Positions 42,989-51,049 of a stretch of DNA of 64,000 nucleotides are shown one piece after another. Location: the NCBI GenBank assembly GCA_963628035.1, contig CAVGED010000045.1, forward strand, positions 1 through 64,000, given 5' to 3'. The translations under genes were made by a program, and so were the position numbers. Under the pieces are notes generated by a model, which worked only from the letters and a program-made list of their open reading frames with translations, searched no databases and was not told where the DNA came from. The DNA is from 14-2 sp963628035 (GTDB taxonomy: Bacteria > Bacillota > Clostridia > Lachnospirales > Lachnospiraceae). Positions within the stretch are counted from its first letter, which is position 1. The number at the start of each line of letters is the position of its first letter.

Positions 42989-43019
42989 AATCGGAAGAGT
43001 TACATCTTCCGATTTTTTT
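42989..43019 (+). terminator. Terminator after the LCP gene
   Basis: AATCGGAAGA (42989-42998), loop GTTACA, TCTTCCGATT (43005-43014), with the T run continuing to 43019. Perfect 10-bp stem. Confidence 0.9.
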
Positions 43020-43048
43020 GTCATAAATCTCTTCTGACCTCATATATA
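43020..43048 (+). promoter_or_regulatory. Candidate sigma-E promoter of the spoIIIA operon
   Basis: GTCATAA (43020-43026), 14 bases, CATATATA (43041-43048). Both parts fit the sigma-E pattern and the position, 29 bases before spoIIIAA, fits the known mother-cell control of this operon. Confidence 0.55.
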
Positions 43049-43076
43049 TGTTTATGGGACAAGAGAGGGGAAGGAT

Positions 43077-44015
43077 ATGGAAGAGGTATGGAATATTTTT
43101 CCACCGCATCTGCGGGAGTTCATCAGCGAATGCTTCCGGCAGCCACAGCAGCCGGAGGAGATCCGTATGCGCATTGGGCAGCCGCTCCTTATGGATACAG
43201 GCAGCGGTGAACTGTTCTGGGACAAACCTTGCGGAAGGCTGACAAGATCCATAGAGGGGGCGTACATCGTGTCTGACACGGATATCCGTGAGGTTGTGCT
43301 TCACATGAGCAAGTATTCCCTCTATGCCTTTGAGGAGGAGCTTCGGGCAGGCTTTATGACCATACAGGGCGGACACCGCATCGGCATCGCCGGAAGAGCG
43401 GTGTGTGAGGGGGGAAGCATCCGCACCATACGACAGATTTCTTTTTTAAATATACGTATTGCAGGGGAGAGAAAGGGCTGTGCGGATCCGGTGATTTCCC
43501 ATATTCGAAGTGGACAATCCGTTTTCAATACACTGATCATATCTCCGCCGGGGGTTGGCAAGACTACGCTGCTTCGGGATTGCCTTCGACAGTTATCCTT
43601 GGGCGACAGCGGCCATCCGGGATTGAAGGTAGGGGTGGTAGATGAGCGAAGCGAGCTTGCGGCCTGCTATCTGGGACGGCCGCAGAATGATCTTGGCCCA
43701 CGCACGGATGTGATGGATGCATGCCCGAAGTCGGAAGGAATGCTACTTCTTCTGCGATCCATGTCACCACAGGTCATCGGTGTGGACGAGTTGGGAGGAG
43801 AAGCGGACTTTGCGGCAGTGGAGTATGCGCTGCACTGCGGCAGCCGTATCCTTGGAACCATTCATGGGGAGAATCCGGAGGAGATGAGGTTGAAGCCGTA
43901 TCTGTCCCGGTGGCTCGCCCAGGGATTCTTTGAACGGTATCTGCTGATACGCAGAAAAGCGCAGAAGGAGCGGGAGATATTGGTGTTTGATGAAAGGCTG
44001 GAATTGGTATGCTGA
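43077..44015 (+). CDS. spoIIIAA: Stage III sporulation protein AA (secretion ATPase)
   Basis: A 312-residue P-loop ATPase related to type II/IV secretion motors. The Walker A is ISPPGVGKTTLLRDCLRQL near residue 158; the Walker B-like part VIGVDELGGEADFAAVEYAL lies near 232; GTIHGENPEEM follows. It powers assembly or transport in the channel between mother cell and forespore. GAGGGGAAGG precedes the ATG. The stop overlaps spoIIIAB by 7 bases. First gene of an eight-gene operon. Confidence 0.95.
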   Translation: MEEVWNIFPPHLREFISECFRQPQQPEEIRMRIGQPLLMDTGSGELFWDKPCGRLTRSIEGAYIVSDTDIREVVLHMSKYSLYAFEEELRAGFMTIQGGHRIGIAGRAVCEGGSIRTIRQISFLNIRIAGERKGCADPVISHIRSGQSVFNTLIISPPGVGKTTLLRDCLRQLSLGDSGHPGLKVGVVDERSELAACYLGRPQNDLGPRTDVMDACPKSEGMLLLLRSMSPQVIGVDELGGEADFAAVEYALHCGSRILGTIHGENPEEMRLKPYLSRWLAQGFFERYLLIRRKAQKEREILVFDERLELVC

Positions 44016-44527
44016 AGGTGATTGGGGCCGGTTTGATCCTGTTTGCGGCAACCGTGCTGGGATTTCAACTGAAGCTGCGGGTTGCGGAGCACCTGCGTCA
44101 GCTCGTCGGTTTAAAGGAAATGCTACTTATGCTGTCCGGGGAGATGAGTTATGGCAGGACGCCGCTGGCGGAGGCTTTTTCCCATATTGCAGAACAGGGC
44201 AAGGCACCCTATGACCGCCTGCTTCTTGCTGTCTCTCGGCGTACAGAGCAGGAGCAGGAACTTGCGTTGTCACAGATCTGGCAGAGCGAAGCAAAGAATC
44301 AAAAGGAGTATTTTCTGTTGTCTGACGAAGAATTTCAGCTGCTTCTTGGGGTTGGGGAGAATTTTGGTTATCTGGATCTCACGATGCAGCTTGGACATAT
44401 CGCACTGTCCATACAGCAGGTGGAAAACAGGATCGTACTGGCACAGGGAGAACTTTCGGCCAAGCAGAAGATGTATCAGTATCTCAGTGTGATGTGCGGA
44501 CTGTTTCTGATCCTGATACTGATCTAG
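44009..44527 (+). CDS. spoIIIAB: Stage III sporulation protein AB
   Basis: A 172-residue protein with an N-terminal helix (MLKVIGAGLILFAATVLGF), a GspF-like helical middle containing LRQLVGLKEMLLMLSGEMSYGRTPLAEAF, and a C-terminal helix (VMCGLFLILILI). This layout and its place after spoIIIAA identify it. It is thought to be the platform protein that contacts the ATPase in the mother-cell membrane. Confidence 0.95.
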   Translation: MLKVIGAGLILFAATVLGFQLKLRVAEHLRQLVGLKEMLLMLSGEMSYGRTPLAEAFSHIAEQGKAPYDRLLLAVSRRTEQEQELALSQIWQSEAKNQKEYFLLSDEEFQLLLGVGENFGYLDLTMQLGHIALSIQQVENRIVLAQGELSAKQKMYQYLSVMCGLFLILILI

Positions 44528-44538
44528 CAGGAGGGATT

Positions 44539-44733
44539 ATGAGTATAAATCTGATCTTTAAAATAGCAGCGGTTGGTATCCTGGTGACGGTCATTGGCCA
44601 GGTGTTAAAGCACAGTGGCCGGGAGGAACACGCTTTTCTTACAAGCCTGGCGGGACTTCTGATCGTACTGTTCTGGATCGTGCCTTACATCTATGAGTTG
44701 TTTGAGACCATCAAAAGCCTGTTTGCGCTGTAG
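44539..44733 (+). CDS. spoIIIAC: Stage III sporulation protein AC
   Basis: A 64-residue protein with two membrane helices (IFKIAAVGILVTVIGQVL and FLTSLAGLLIVLFWIVPYI). AGGAGGG sets ATG 44539, 11 bases after spoIIIAB; the in-frame codons upstream are rejected. Length fits the family (about 65). It belongs to the inner-membrane part of the SpoIIIA-SpoIIQ complex. Confidence 0.95.
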   Translation: MSINLIFKIAAVGILVTVIGQVLKHSGREEHAFLTSLAGLLIVLFWIVPYIYELFETIKSLFAL

Positions 44734-44741
44734 GGGGAGCT

Positions 44742-45128
44742 ATGGATATCATTAAGATTGCTATGATCGGGCTGGCAGGGGTTCTCCTGGCTATGCAGGT
44801 GAGGGAGGGAAGGAAAGAATATGAGATATACATCACCATGGCCAGCGGACTGTGTATTTTCTTCTTCCTGATCACCAAGCTGGAGGTGGTCATTGATGCA
44901 CTGGGCAGGATCCAGGGATATATCAAGATGGATTCCAAATATGTGGCGATCCAGCTTAAAATGATCGGAATCACCTACGTGGCGGAATTTTCATCCAATC
45001 TGTGCAAGGATGCCGGTTACCAGGCGGTGGCAGGACAGATCGAGATGTTTGCCAAGCTGTCCATTCTGGTGCTGTCCATGCCGGTACTGCTGGCATTGTT
45101 GGAGACCATCAGCCAGTTCTTAAGTTAA
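44742..45128 (+). CDS. spoIIIAD: Stage III sporulation protein AD
   Basis: A 128-residue protein with three to four membrane helices, from IKIAMIGLAGVLLAMQV to LSILVLSMPVLLALLETI, including the conserved EFSSNLCKDAGYQAVAGQIEMFAKL stretch near residues 84-108 (shown here only as landmarks). It starts 8 bases after spoIIIAC with GGGGGAG as ribosome site. Its stop codon lies in a palindromic repeat that separates it from spoIIIAE. Confidence 0.95.
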   Translation: MDIIKIAMIGLAGVLLAMQVREGRKEYEIYITMASGLCIFFFLITKLEVVIDALGRIQGYIKMDSKYVAIQLKMIGITYVAEFSSNLCKDAGYQAVAGQIEMFAKLSILVLSMPVLLALLETISQFLS

Positions 45129-45168
45129 CAGTTCAGCCAGAACGAAGAAGGGCGTGGGTTGAACTGTT
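45127..45168 (+). repeat. Stop-codon palindromic repeat inside the spoIIIA operon
   Basis: AACAGTTCAGCC (45127-45138) pairs with GGTTGAACTGTT (45157-45168) with one mismatched base, around AGAACGAAGAAGGGCGTG. It starts within the spoIIIAD stop codon. The core matches the spoIVA copy. As it lies inside an operon, it cannot be a strong terminator. Confidence 0.75.
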
Positions 45169-45192
45169 GCAATTTTCGGGATCGGAGGCGAA

Positions 45193-46398
45193 ATGAAAGG
45201 AAAGAAGAGAAGCGGCAGATGGGCGATCCTGGTACTTTTGAGTGTGATGTGTCTGCTGGAATGTAAGATGCAGGCGGCTGCTTCCGGCACGATCGACACG
45301 GGGAATGCCGGATCAGCTGACACAGGGAGAACGGAGCCGGGCAATTTGGATATCTCCATGCTGGACGAGGTGGACTTCTCGGATATTGATGACTTTCTGG
45401 CAGAGAACAGCGTTACCGAGGATTTCAGCTTTAAACAGTTGGTGCAGCAGCTCATCAGCGGGGAGGATATTGACAAAGGCTGGCTGCTTGGACGGATCAA
45501 GGACGTTTTGTTTCGGGAGGTCAGCGAGAGCAGGAGCTACATGGTACAGATGGTCCTTCTGGTGGCGGCATTCGCTCTGCTCTATAACTTTGCCAATGTG
45601 TTTGAAAATGCGGCAGTGACAGACATCAGCTTCTATATTGTATACATGATTCTGCTGGCGCTTCTGATTAAGTCCTTCCTGGTGATGAGCGGCATTTTAA
45701 GTGGGGCGCTGCAGGCGGTGCTGAATTTCATGCAGGCGCTGATGCCGGCATTTTGCATGAGTATGGTGTTTTCCGGCGGGACAGCCTCGGCCATGGGATT
45801 TTATCAGTTGACATTGTTCCTGATCTACATCATCCAGGGGGTGCTTACTTACGGCCTGGTTCCGGCCATCCACGTCTACATCATCCTGGAGCTTTTAAAT
45901 CACCTGACCCGTGAGGAGCTGATCTCCAAGATGACGGAGTTGGTGAAAATAGCAGTGGAATGGACCCTGAAGGCGCTCTTTACCGTGGTGGTAGGCATCA
46001 ATGTGGTGCAGGGGCTTCTGGCTCCGGTGATCGACAGCTTTAAAACCACCATGGCTGCAAAGACGGCTGGCTTGATACCGGGCGTTTCAGCTTCCGTCAG
46101 CGCGGTAGCTGAGCTGATGGTGGGAAGTGGGATCATTATCAAGAACGGCGTAGGGATCGCCGGAATCCTGGTGCTTCTTTCCCTGTGCGCCGGGCCGCTT
46201 ATAAAGGTTGGGGTCATGGCACTCATGTATAAGCTGTCGGCTGCGGTGCTCCAGCCTATCGCGGACAAGCGCCTGGCGGGATGTATCAGTGGTATGGGAG
46301 AGGGAGCCGGGCTGATGGTCCGGGTACTGGTATCGGCCAGCGCTATGTTTTTTCTGACCGTTGCACTGGTGACGGCCTCCACCACCTGGAATCGGTGA
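45193..46398 (+). CDS. spoIIIAE: Stage III sporulation protein AE
   Basis: A 401-residue polytopic protein with an N-terminal signal-like helix (WAILVLLSVMCLLECKMQAAA), an acidic loop (MLDEVDFSDIDDFLAEN) and six or more helices, with ELLNHLTREELISKMTELVKI near residue 235 and IPGVSASVSAVAELMVGSG near 295. It is the largest membrane part of the SpoIIIA complex. GGAGGCGAA is the ribosome site. The gap to spoIIIAD is 64 bases, mostly filled by the repeat. Confidence 0.94.
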   Translation: MKGKKRSGRWAILVLLSVMCLLECKMQAAASGTIDTGNAGSADTGRTEPGNLDISMLDEVDFSDIDDFLAENSVTEDFSFKQLVQQLISGEDIDKGWLLGRIKDVLFREVSESRSYMVQMVLLVAAFALLYNFANVFENAAVTDISFYIVYMILLALLIKSFLVMSGILSGALQAVLNFMQALMPAFCMSMVFSGGTASAMGFYQLTLFLIYIIQGVLTYGLVPAIHVYIILELLNHLTREELISKMTELVKIAVEWTLKALFTVVVGINVVQGLLAPVIDSFKTTMAAKTAGLIPGVSASVSAVAELMVGSGIIIKNGVGIAGILVLLSLCAGPLIKVGVMALMYKLSAAVLQPIADKRLAGCISGMGEGAGLMVRVLVSASAMFFLTVALVTASTTWNR

Positions 46399-46411
46399 GA
46401 AGGGAGCAAAA

Positions 46412-46969
46412 TTGAACATCTTATATGGATGGGTGAAAAATATCGTGGCCTTTTACATACTTATGACGGCAGTGCTCCATCTGCTTCCCAAGAGCAGCTA
46501 TCAGAAGTACGTCCGCTTCTTCGGAGGTCTTCTGCTGGTGGTACTGCTTCTGACTCCGATCCTTCAGTTGTTTAAAAAGCAGGATACACTGCTTGATCAT
46601 GTCTCTTACGAGTCCTTCCGGCAGCAGATGGATACCATACAGTTGGACACCCAGGGGCTGGAGCAGCATCAGAGGGAGCTCTATCAGAAGGAATACGGGA
46701 AAGCCATCGGCGGCGATATCACACTGATGGCTGAGGAAGAGGGGCTGACTGTGCAGAAGATCCAGGTGGAACTGACGGAGGATTATGAAATTGCGACTGT
46801 TACTATGCATGTGAGCCTGACAGGCCAGCAGGATGGAATCTTTATTGAGAAGATTACGCTTAAGGACAACAGCCGGGAATATCCGGCGGTGTTAAAGTTC
46901 AAGGAGAAGCTGATGGATTTCTACAAGATTGGGGAGAGCCAGATACAGATCACGGTGAAGGAGGAGTGA
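46412..46969 (+). CDS. spoIIIAF: Stage III sporulation protein AF
   Basis: A 185-residue protein starting with TTG. Two helices (IVAFYILMTAVLHLL and FFGGLLLVVLLLTPILQLF) are followed by an outside domain of the ring-building type, KEYGKAIGGDITLMAEEEGL and IQVELTEDYEIATVTMHVSL. GAAGGGAGC precedes the TTG at good spacing, and no better ATG is near. Ends 1 base before spoIIIAG. Confidence 0.92.
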   Translation: MNILYGWVKNIVAFYILMTAVLHLLPKSSYQKYVRFFGGLLLVVLLLTPILQLFKKQDTLLDHVSYESFRQQMDTIQLDTQGLEQHQRELYQKEYGKAIGGDITLMAEEEGLTVQKIQVELTEDYEIATVTMHVSLTGQQDGIFIEKITLKDNSREYPAVLKFKEKLMDFYKIGESQIQITVKEE

Positions 46970-46970
46970 G

Positions 46971-47558
46971 ATGAAGCCGAAATGGAATATTAGCCTGGAC
47001 AGTCTGAAGAAGATAAACAAAACCTATCTGATCATCGCGGCACTTGTTGGAATCCTGCTCCTGGTGATCGTCATCCCGGTGGACGGCGGGAAAGCGGAGA
47101 CACCGAAGACGACTAAGACGGGGGAAAACACAGCTACCTTGGAGCAGATGAGCAGCGACGATGCCTATCGGAAGAGCCTGGAACGGCAGTTAAAGCTTAC
47201 ACTGGGCGCTATGGATGGCGTTGGGGAGGTGGAGGTCATGATCACCCTTAAGGACAGGGGAGAAGCGGTGGTGGAGAAGGATCTGACCAGGAATGAGGAG
47301 CAGACCAAAGAGGAGGATCAGGCAGGCGCGAAACGGGAGAACAGCGTAACAAGCTCGAAGCAGGAGACCGTATATGCGAAGGACGGCTCCTCCGACAGTA
47401 CGCCCTTTGTCGCGAAGTCCATCAATCCCAAGGTGGAAGGCGTTCTGGTGGTGGCCAAGGGGGCGGACAGTCCTGTGGTGGTGAAAAATATTTCCGATGC
47501 TGTTTTAGCATTATTCCCGGTGCAGGCACATAAAATAAAAGTAGTTAAAATGAATTAG
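46971..47558 (+). CDS. spoIIIAG: Stage III sporulation protein AG
   Basis: A 195-residue single-pass protein: helix YLIIAALVGILLLVIVI near residue 18, then a ring-building domain with YRKSLERQLKLTLGAMDGVG and VEVMITLKD near 65-90 and GVLVVAKGADSPVVVKNISDAV near 160. It forms a large ring in the intermembrane space in the known complex. GGAGGAG precedes the ATG. Confidence 0.95.
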   Translation: MKPKWNISLDSLKKINKTYLIIAALVGILLLVIVIPVDGGKAETPKTTKTGENTATLEQMSSDDAYRKSLERQLKLTLGAMDGVGEVEVMITLKDRGEAVVEKDLTRNEEQTKEEDQAGAKRENSVTSSKQETVYAKDGSSDSTPFVAKSINPKVEGVLVVAKGADSPVVVKNISDAVLALFPVQAHKIKVVKMN

Positions 47559-47577
47559 GTGACAGGAGGATCTCGCC

Positions 47578-48273
47578 TTGAAGAAAATTTTTCGAAAGAA
47601 TCAGGTTATCATTACAGCCTTGGCATTGATGATTGCGGTAGCAGGCTATTTACAATATACCGGAAAGCTCAATGACAAAGACGCAGCCAAGGAGGCCGGT
47701 ACAGGCTCGTCCGAGGATACATATGATGTTACCGATGAGAATCTGTTTAACGCGAACGATATTTTCACCGATACGGAGGACAACAGCGCGGCTGCTTCCA
47801 CAGATGGTACGGCAGGTGGCGGTGAAGCGGCGCAGACGGATCCCGCTCAGACGGGAACAGATCCCATCGATAATCCGGGGGAAGCGGTGCTCACCAGCTC
47901 CAACGTGGAGAATCTTAACTTTGCTGCCGAAGTGAAGCTGAACCGGGAGCAGATCCGCTCGAAGAATAAGGACTCTCTGCTGGAGATTATCGACAACACC
48001 GGATTGACAGACACCCAGAAGCAGGATGCAGTGAATGCGATGATCAGGCTGACGGATGTGGCTGAGCGGGAAGCCGCTGCAGAGATGCTCCTGGAAGCCA
48101 AGGGCTTCACCAATGTGGTAGTGAGCATCACTGATGACAAGGCGGATGTGGTGTTGAACATGGGGGATGTTACGGACGCCAAGCGTGCCCAGGTGGAGGA
48201 TATCGTGAAGCGTAAGACGAACATCGCGGGGGAGAATATCGTGATCACGCCGATCCAGGTGAAGGAGAAGTAG
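47578..48273 (+). CDS. spoIIIAH: Stage III sporulation protein AH
   Basis: A 231-residue protein, TTG start behind ACAGGAGG. One helix (VIITALALMIAVAGYLQYT), an acidic low-complexity linker (about 35-105), then the ring domain with LNREQIRSKNKDSLLEIIDN, AVNAMIRLTDVAEREAAAEMLL and GFTNVVVSITDDKADVVL. It meets SpoIIQ from the forespore side to form the feeding channel. Last gene of the operon; a terminator follows. Confidence 0.95.
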   Translation: MKKIFRKNQVIITALALMIAVAGYLQYTGKLNDKDAAKEAGTGSSEDTYDVTDENLFNANDIFTDTEDNSAAASTDGTAGGGEAAQTDPAQTGTDPIDNPGEAVLTSSNVENLNFAAEVKLNREQIRSKNKDSLLEIIDNTGLTDTQKQDAVNAMIRLTDVAEREAAAEMLLEAKGFTNVVVSITDDKADVVLNMGDVTDAKRAQVEDIVKRKTNIAGENIVITPIQVKEK

Positions 48274-48285
48274 GAGAGGCAAGGG

Positions 48286-48326
48286 AAAACAGACTTTAAG
48301 GCATATTACCTTACGGTCTGTTTTTT
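48286..48326 (+). terminator. spoIIIA operon terminator
   Basis: AAAACAGAC (48286-48294) pairs with GTCTGTTTT (48316-48324), with TAAGG/CCTTA inside, and a T run to 48326. A similar tail (GTCTGTTTTTTG) recurs near 49403-49417, after the foreign patch. Confidence 0.85.
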
Positions 48327-48449
48327 ATTATTATTTTTAGTGCAAACCATCAAAAAACTATTCGCAGTGACAATGTACAGTGTAGGCTTTCATTACCGCT
48401 GCCGTCTCTCACAGCCCGCATTTCGAGGCCTTTGACAACTTGCGGTTGT

Positions 48450-48713
48450 CGAAAAAGCAATCGCTGATTGCTTGACGGTATATTGCGTAGGGGGTATTCT
48501 TAATTGAACCTCTCATCACTAAAGTGACAAGATTCTTGCGAACAGAATCCTAACAGATCCTTATTTAGCAAGCTAACCCCGTAGTTCCTACGGTTTTCAC
48601 GAAGAATGACGGTTCATTCTTACCTTGGATATTTTACGCACAGAAGGAGCTTTGTTTTCGCATTCAATTTCTCTGTGCAACCCTATATATCCAGTTGTCA
48701 ATGTACTATCATT
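48450..48713 (-). ncRNA. Omega-RNA-like transcript, right end of an IS200/IS605-type element
   Basis: Read on the minus strand, transcription from the promoter at 48748-48720 would pass a chain of perfect stems: GCACAGA/TCTGTGC (48678-48638), AAGAATGA/TCATTCTT (48621-48602), CCGTAG/CTACGG (48593-48579), TTAGC/GCTAA (48576-48565), GATTCT/AGAATC (48549-48531) and TCACTTTAGTGA (48527-48516), followed by TGAGAGGTTCAA. A hairpin with CTTTAG followed by a GGTTCAA-like end is how right ends and omega RNAs of TnpB-bearing IS605 elements finish before the guide. About 30 bases further AAGCAATC/GATTGCTT with TTTTT (48473-48451) looks like a terminator. No tnpA or tnpB frame is present. The class is inferred from this resemblance. 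Confidence 0.5.
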
Positions 48714-48719
48714 GTATAG

Positions 48720-48748
48720 ATTGTATCATATTCTAAAAAAATTTGCAA
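48720..48748 (-). promoter_or_regulatory. Promoter of the omega-RNA-like unit
   Basis: On the minus strand TTGCAA (48748-48743), 17 bases, TACAAT (48725-48720), placed directly before the chain of hairpins. Confidence 0.65.
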
Positions 48749-48753
48749 TTCAT

Positions 48754-48773
48754 CTCATGACTTAAGTCACGAG
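48754..48773. repeat. 20-bp palindrome at the outer edge of the RNA unit
   Basis: CTCATGACTTAAGTCACGAG pairs at nine of ten positions. It resembles the subterminal hairpins of IS200/IS605 elements and would mark the left end of a non-autonomous element whose right end is near 48500. Confidence 0.6.
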
Positions 48774-48795
48774 TGTTCTTGCTTAATTTATAAAA

Positions 48796-49302
48796 AATGG
48801 AATATACGGAGCTATGTTTGTTGCCGCTGCGCTTGCTACGGCCTCGGTAACGGACAATATGGAGGATATTATACTGTCCGGTCTTGCTGAGGTGCCGCAT
48901 ACATCACGGTTTTACGAGGATGTTATAAGTGTGGTTGACGGGTATAAAAACGGTGTTTCACAGAAAGAATGCTTTAAGACTATCCACGAAAAATACGATG
49001 AACACACCGGCTACGGCTGGTGCCACACGGATCCAAACGCAATGATAGTTGTCGCTTCTCTTTTATACGGCGAGGGGGACTACGGAAAATCGATATGCAT
49101 GGCGGTTGAAACCGGATTTGATACCGATTGCAACGGCGCAACCGTTGGCTCGATTTTAGGAATGGCAAATGGAATCGGAAGCATTCCGGAGTATTGGCAG
49201 AAACCTATAGGCAACAAGCTTCAGACATCGATTTTCGGAGTCGGAACCGTAAGTATATCGGAAAGAGCCGAAAAAACAATGGCGCAAATCGGAAGGATGT
49301 AG
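48796..49302 (+). pseudogene. 5'-truncated ADP-ribosylglycohydrolase
   Basis: From 48796 the frame reads NGIYGAMFVAAALATASVTD and goes on through GLAEVPHTSRFYEDV, HTDPNAMIVVASLLYGEGDY, and GFDTDCNGATVGSILGM, a signature of the DraG/ADP-ribosylglycohydrolase fold with the metal-binding Asp residues (DTDCNGA). The first half of the domain, with the other metal site, is absent: the sequence begins at the edge of the foreign RNA unit, with a stop at 48784 in frame. Met at 48814 has no ribosome site. It is AT-rich and unlike argH next to it, so it probably arrived with, or was cut by, the element. Confidence 0.8.
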
Positions 49303-49440
49303 TTTATAAAATCTATCTTCATGACCAGGAAGAAACTGCAGCGGGGAAAGAGCTTTTGAGGTGGGGGAGCGGAGTGAATCATTAAGGTAATCATTACCAT
49401 ACAGTCTGTTTTTTGTATAAAATAAAAGTCAATCGTATGC

Positions 49441-49469
49441 TTGCGTCCGGCCTGGGTCTGTGGTATTAT
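49441..49469 (+). promoter_or_regulatory. argH promoter
   Basis: TTGCGT (49441-49446), 17 bases, TATTAT (49464-49469), 38 bases before the ATG. Confidence 0.6.
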
Positions 49470-49507
49470 TTTAACAGAAGTAAGAAATAAGAAAGCGAGA
49501 ATACGAT

Positions 49508-50884
49508 ATGGCACAATTATGGGGCGGACGCTTCACCAAGGAGACCGACAAGCTGGTCTATAATTTTAACGCGTCCATTTCCTTTGATCAGAAATTTTAT
49601 AAGCAGGATATTGCCGGAAGCAAAGCGCATGTGCGCATGCTGGCGAAGCAGGGAATCCTTACGGAAGAGGAGGCGCAGGATATTGTTAAGGCGCTTGGGG
49701 AGATCCAGCAGGAAGTAGAGAGCGGGCAGCTTGTCATCACCGATGAATATGAGGATATCCACAGCTTCGTGGAGGCGAATCTTATCAAGCGTCTGGGAGA
49801 CACAGGGAAGAAGCTGCATACCGGAAGGAGCCGTAACGATCAGGTAGCGCTTGATATGAAGCTGTATACCAGACAGGAGGTGCTGGATACGGACGAGCTG
49901 CTGAAGGCGCTGCTGGCAGTGCTCTTACGGATCATGGAGGAGAACATCGATACCATCATGCCGGGCTTTACCCATCTGCAGAAGGCACAGCCCATCACCT
50001 TGGCGCATCATATGGGAGCATATTTTGAGATGTTTAAGCGGGATCGGCAGCGTCTTCATGACATCTATGCCAGAATGAACTACTGTCCCCTTGGCTCCGG
50101 GGCGCTGGCTGGGACTACATATCCGCTGGACCGGGAATATACGGCAGAGCTTCTGGACTTTTACGGACCAACCTTAAACAGCATGGATTCCGTGGCTGAC
50201 CGGGATTATCTCATCGAGTTTCTGGCGGCGTTGTCCACGATTATGATGCACTTAAGCCGTTTCAGCGAGGAGATCATCATCTGGAACAGTAACGAATACC
50301 AGTTTGTGGAACTGGACGATGCCTACAGCACCGGAAGCAGTATCATGCCCCAGAAGAAGAACCCGGATATCGCGGAGCTGGTACGGGGCAAGACGGGACG
50401 GGTCTACGGCGCGCTGATGTCGCTTCTTACTACCATGAAGGGGCTTCCGCTGGCTTACAACAAGGATATGCAGGAGGATAAGGAGCTGACCTTTGATGCC
50501 ATCGACACGGTGAAGGGCTGCCTGGCGCTTTTTACCGGGATGCTGGATACGATGAAGTTTCAGAAGGAGCGCATGCGAAGGAGTGCCAACAACGGCTTCA
50601 CCAACGCAACTGATGCGGCGGATTATCTGGTGAATCATGGAGTGCCTTTCCGGGATGCCCATGGCATCGTGGGGCAGATCGTGCTCTACTGCATCGAGAA
50701 GGGCATTGCCATCGATGACATGTCCTTAGAGGAGCTGAAAGCGATCAGCCCGGTATTTGAAGAGGATATTTATGAGGCCATTTCCATGGAAGCCTGTGTC
50801 AGCAAGCGACTGACCATCGGCGCGCCCGGCAGGGAGGCTATGGAGCGGGTGATAGCGATCCAACGGGAATATTTGACGAAATGA
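49508..50884 (+). CDS. argH: Argininosuccinate lyase
   Basis: A 458-residue enzyme of the fumarase/aspartase superfamily that splits argininosuccinate into arginine and fumarate. LWGGRFTKETDKLVYNFNAS opens it; HTGRSRNDQVALDMKLY near residue 106, GFTHLQKAQPITLAHH near 156 (catalytic His), and the signature GSSIMPQKKNPDIAEL near 277 (catalytic Ser loop) are present. The ribosome site is weak (AAAGCGAGAA). argG is not in the window. Full length. Confidence 0.97.
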   Translation: MAQLWGGRFTKETDKLVYNFNASISFDQKFYKQDIAGSKAHVRMLAKQGILTEEEAQDIVKALGEIQQEVESGQLVITDEYEDIHSFVEANLIKRLGDTGKKLHTGRSRNDQVALDMKLYTRQEVLDTDELLKALLAVLLRIMEENIDTIMPGFTHLQKAQPITLAHHMGAYFEMFKRDRQRLHDIYARMNYCPLGSGALAGTTYPLDREYTAELLDFYGPTLNSMDSVADRDYLIEFLAALSTIMMHLSRFSEEIIIWNSNEYQFVELDDAYSTGSSIMPQKKNPDIAELVRGKTGRVYGALMSLLTTMKGLPLAYNKDMQEDKELTFDAIDTVKGCLALFTGMLDTMKFQKERMRRSANNGFTNATDAADYLVNHGVPFRDAHGIVGQIVLYCIEKGIAIDDMSLEELKAISPVFEEDIYEAISMEACVSKRLTIGAPGREAMERVIAIQREYLTK

Positions 50885-50905
50885 TATTCCATATATAAAA
50901 AGTGC

Positions 50906-51008
50906 TTGCATTTTTTGCTCAGAAGTATTACTATATCTACCGCAAATACATTTGTCCGCGACAAACGGACACGAAGACATATCCGGTATTGTTTGCGGCA
51001 AGCGGACA
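50906..51008 (+). promoter_or_regulatory. asd promoter and leader with competing stems
   Basis: TTGCAT (50906-50911), 17 bases, TACTAT (50929-50934). In the leader TGTCCG (50953-50958) can pair with CGGACA (50966-50971) or, as TGTCCGC, with GCGGACA (51002-51008); CGCAAA (50941-50946) can pair with TTTGCG (50992-50997). Two exclusive folds suggest control of asd, but it is too short to match a lysine riboswitch. Confidence 0.45.
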
Positions 51009-51049
51009 TAAAATAACGGATAAGAGAATTCAAGAGGAGATCAGAGAAG

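Noticed and set aside
50935..51049. Lysine riboswitch before asd
   Set aside because: The leader is about 110 bases, shorter than a lysine riboswitch, and lacks its conserved junction sequences.
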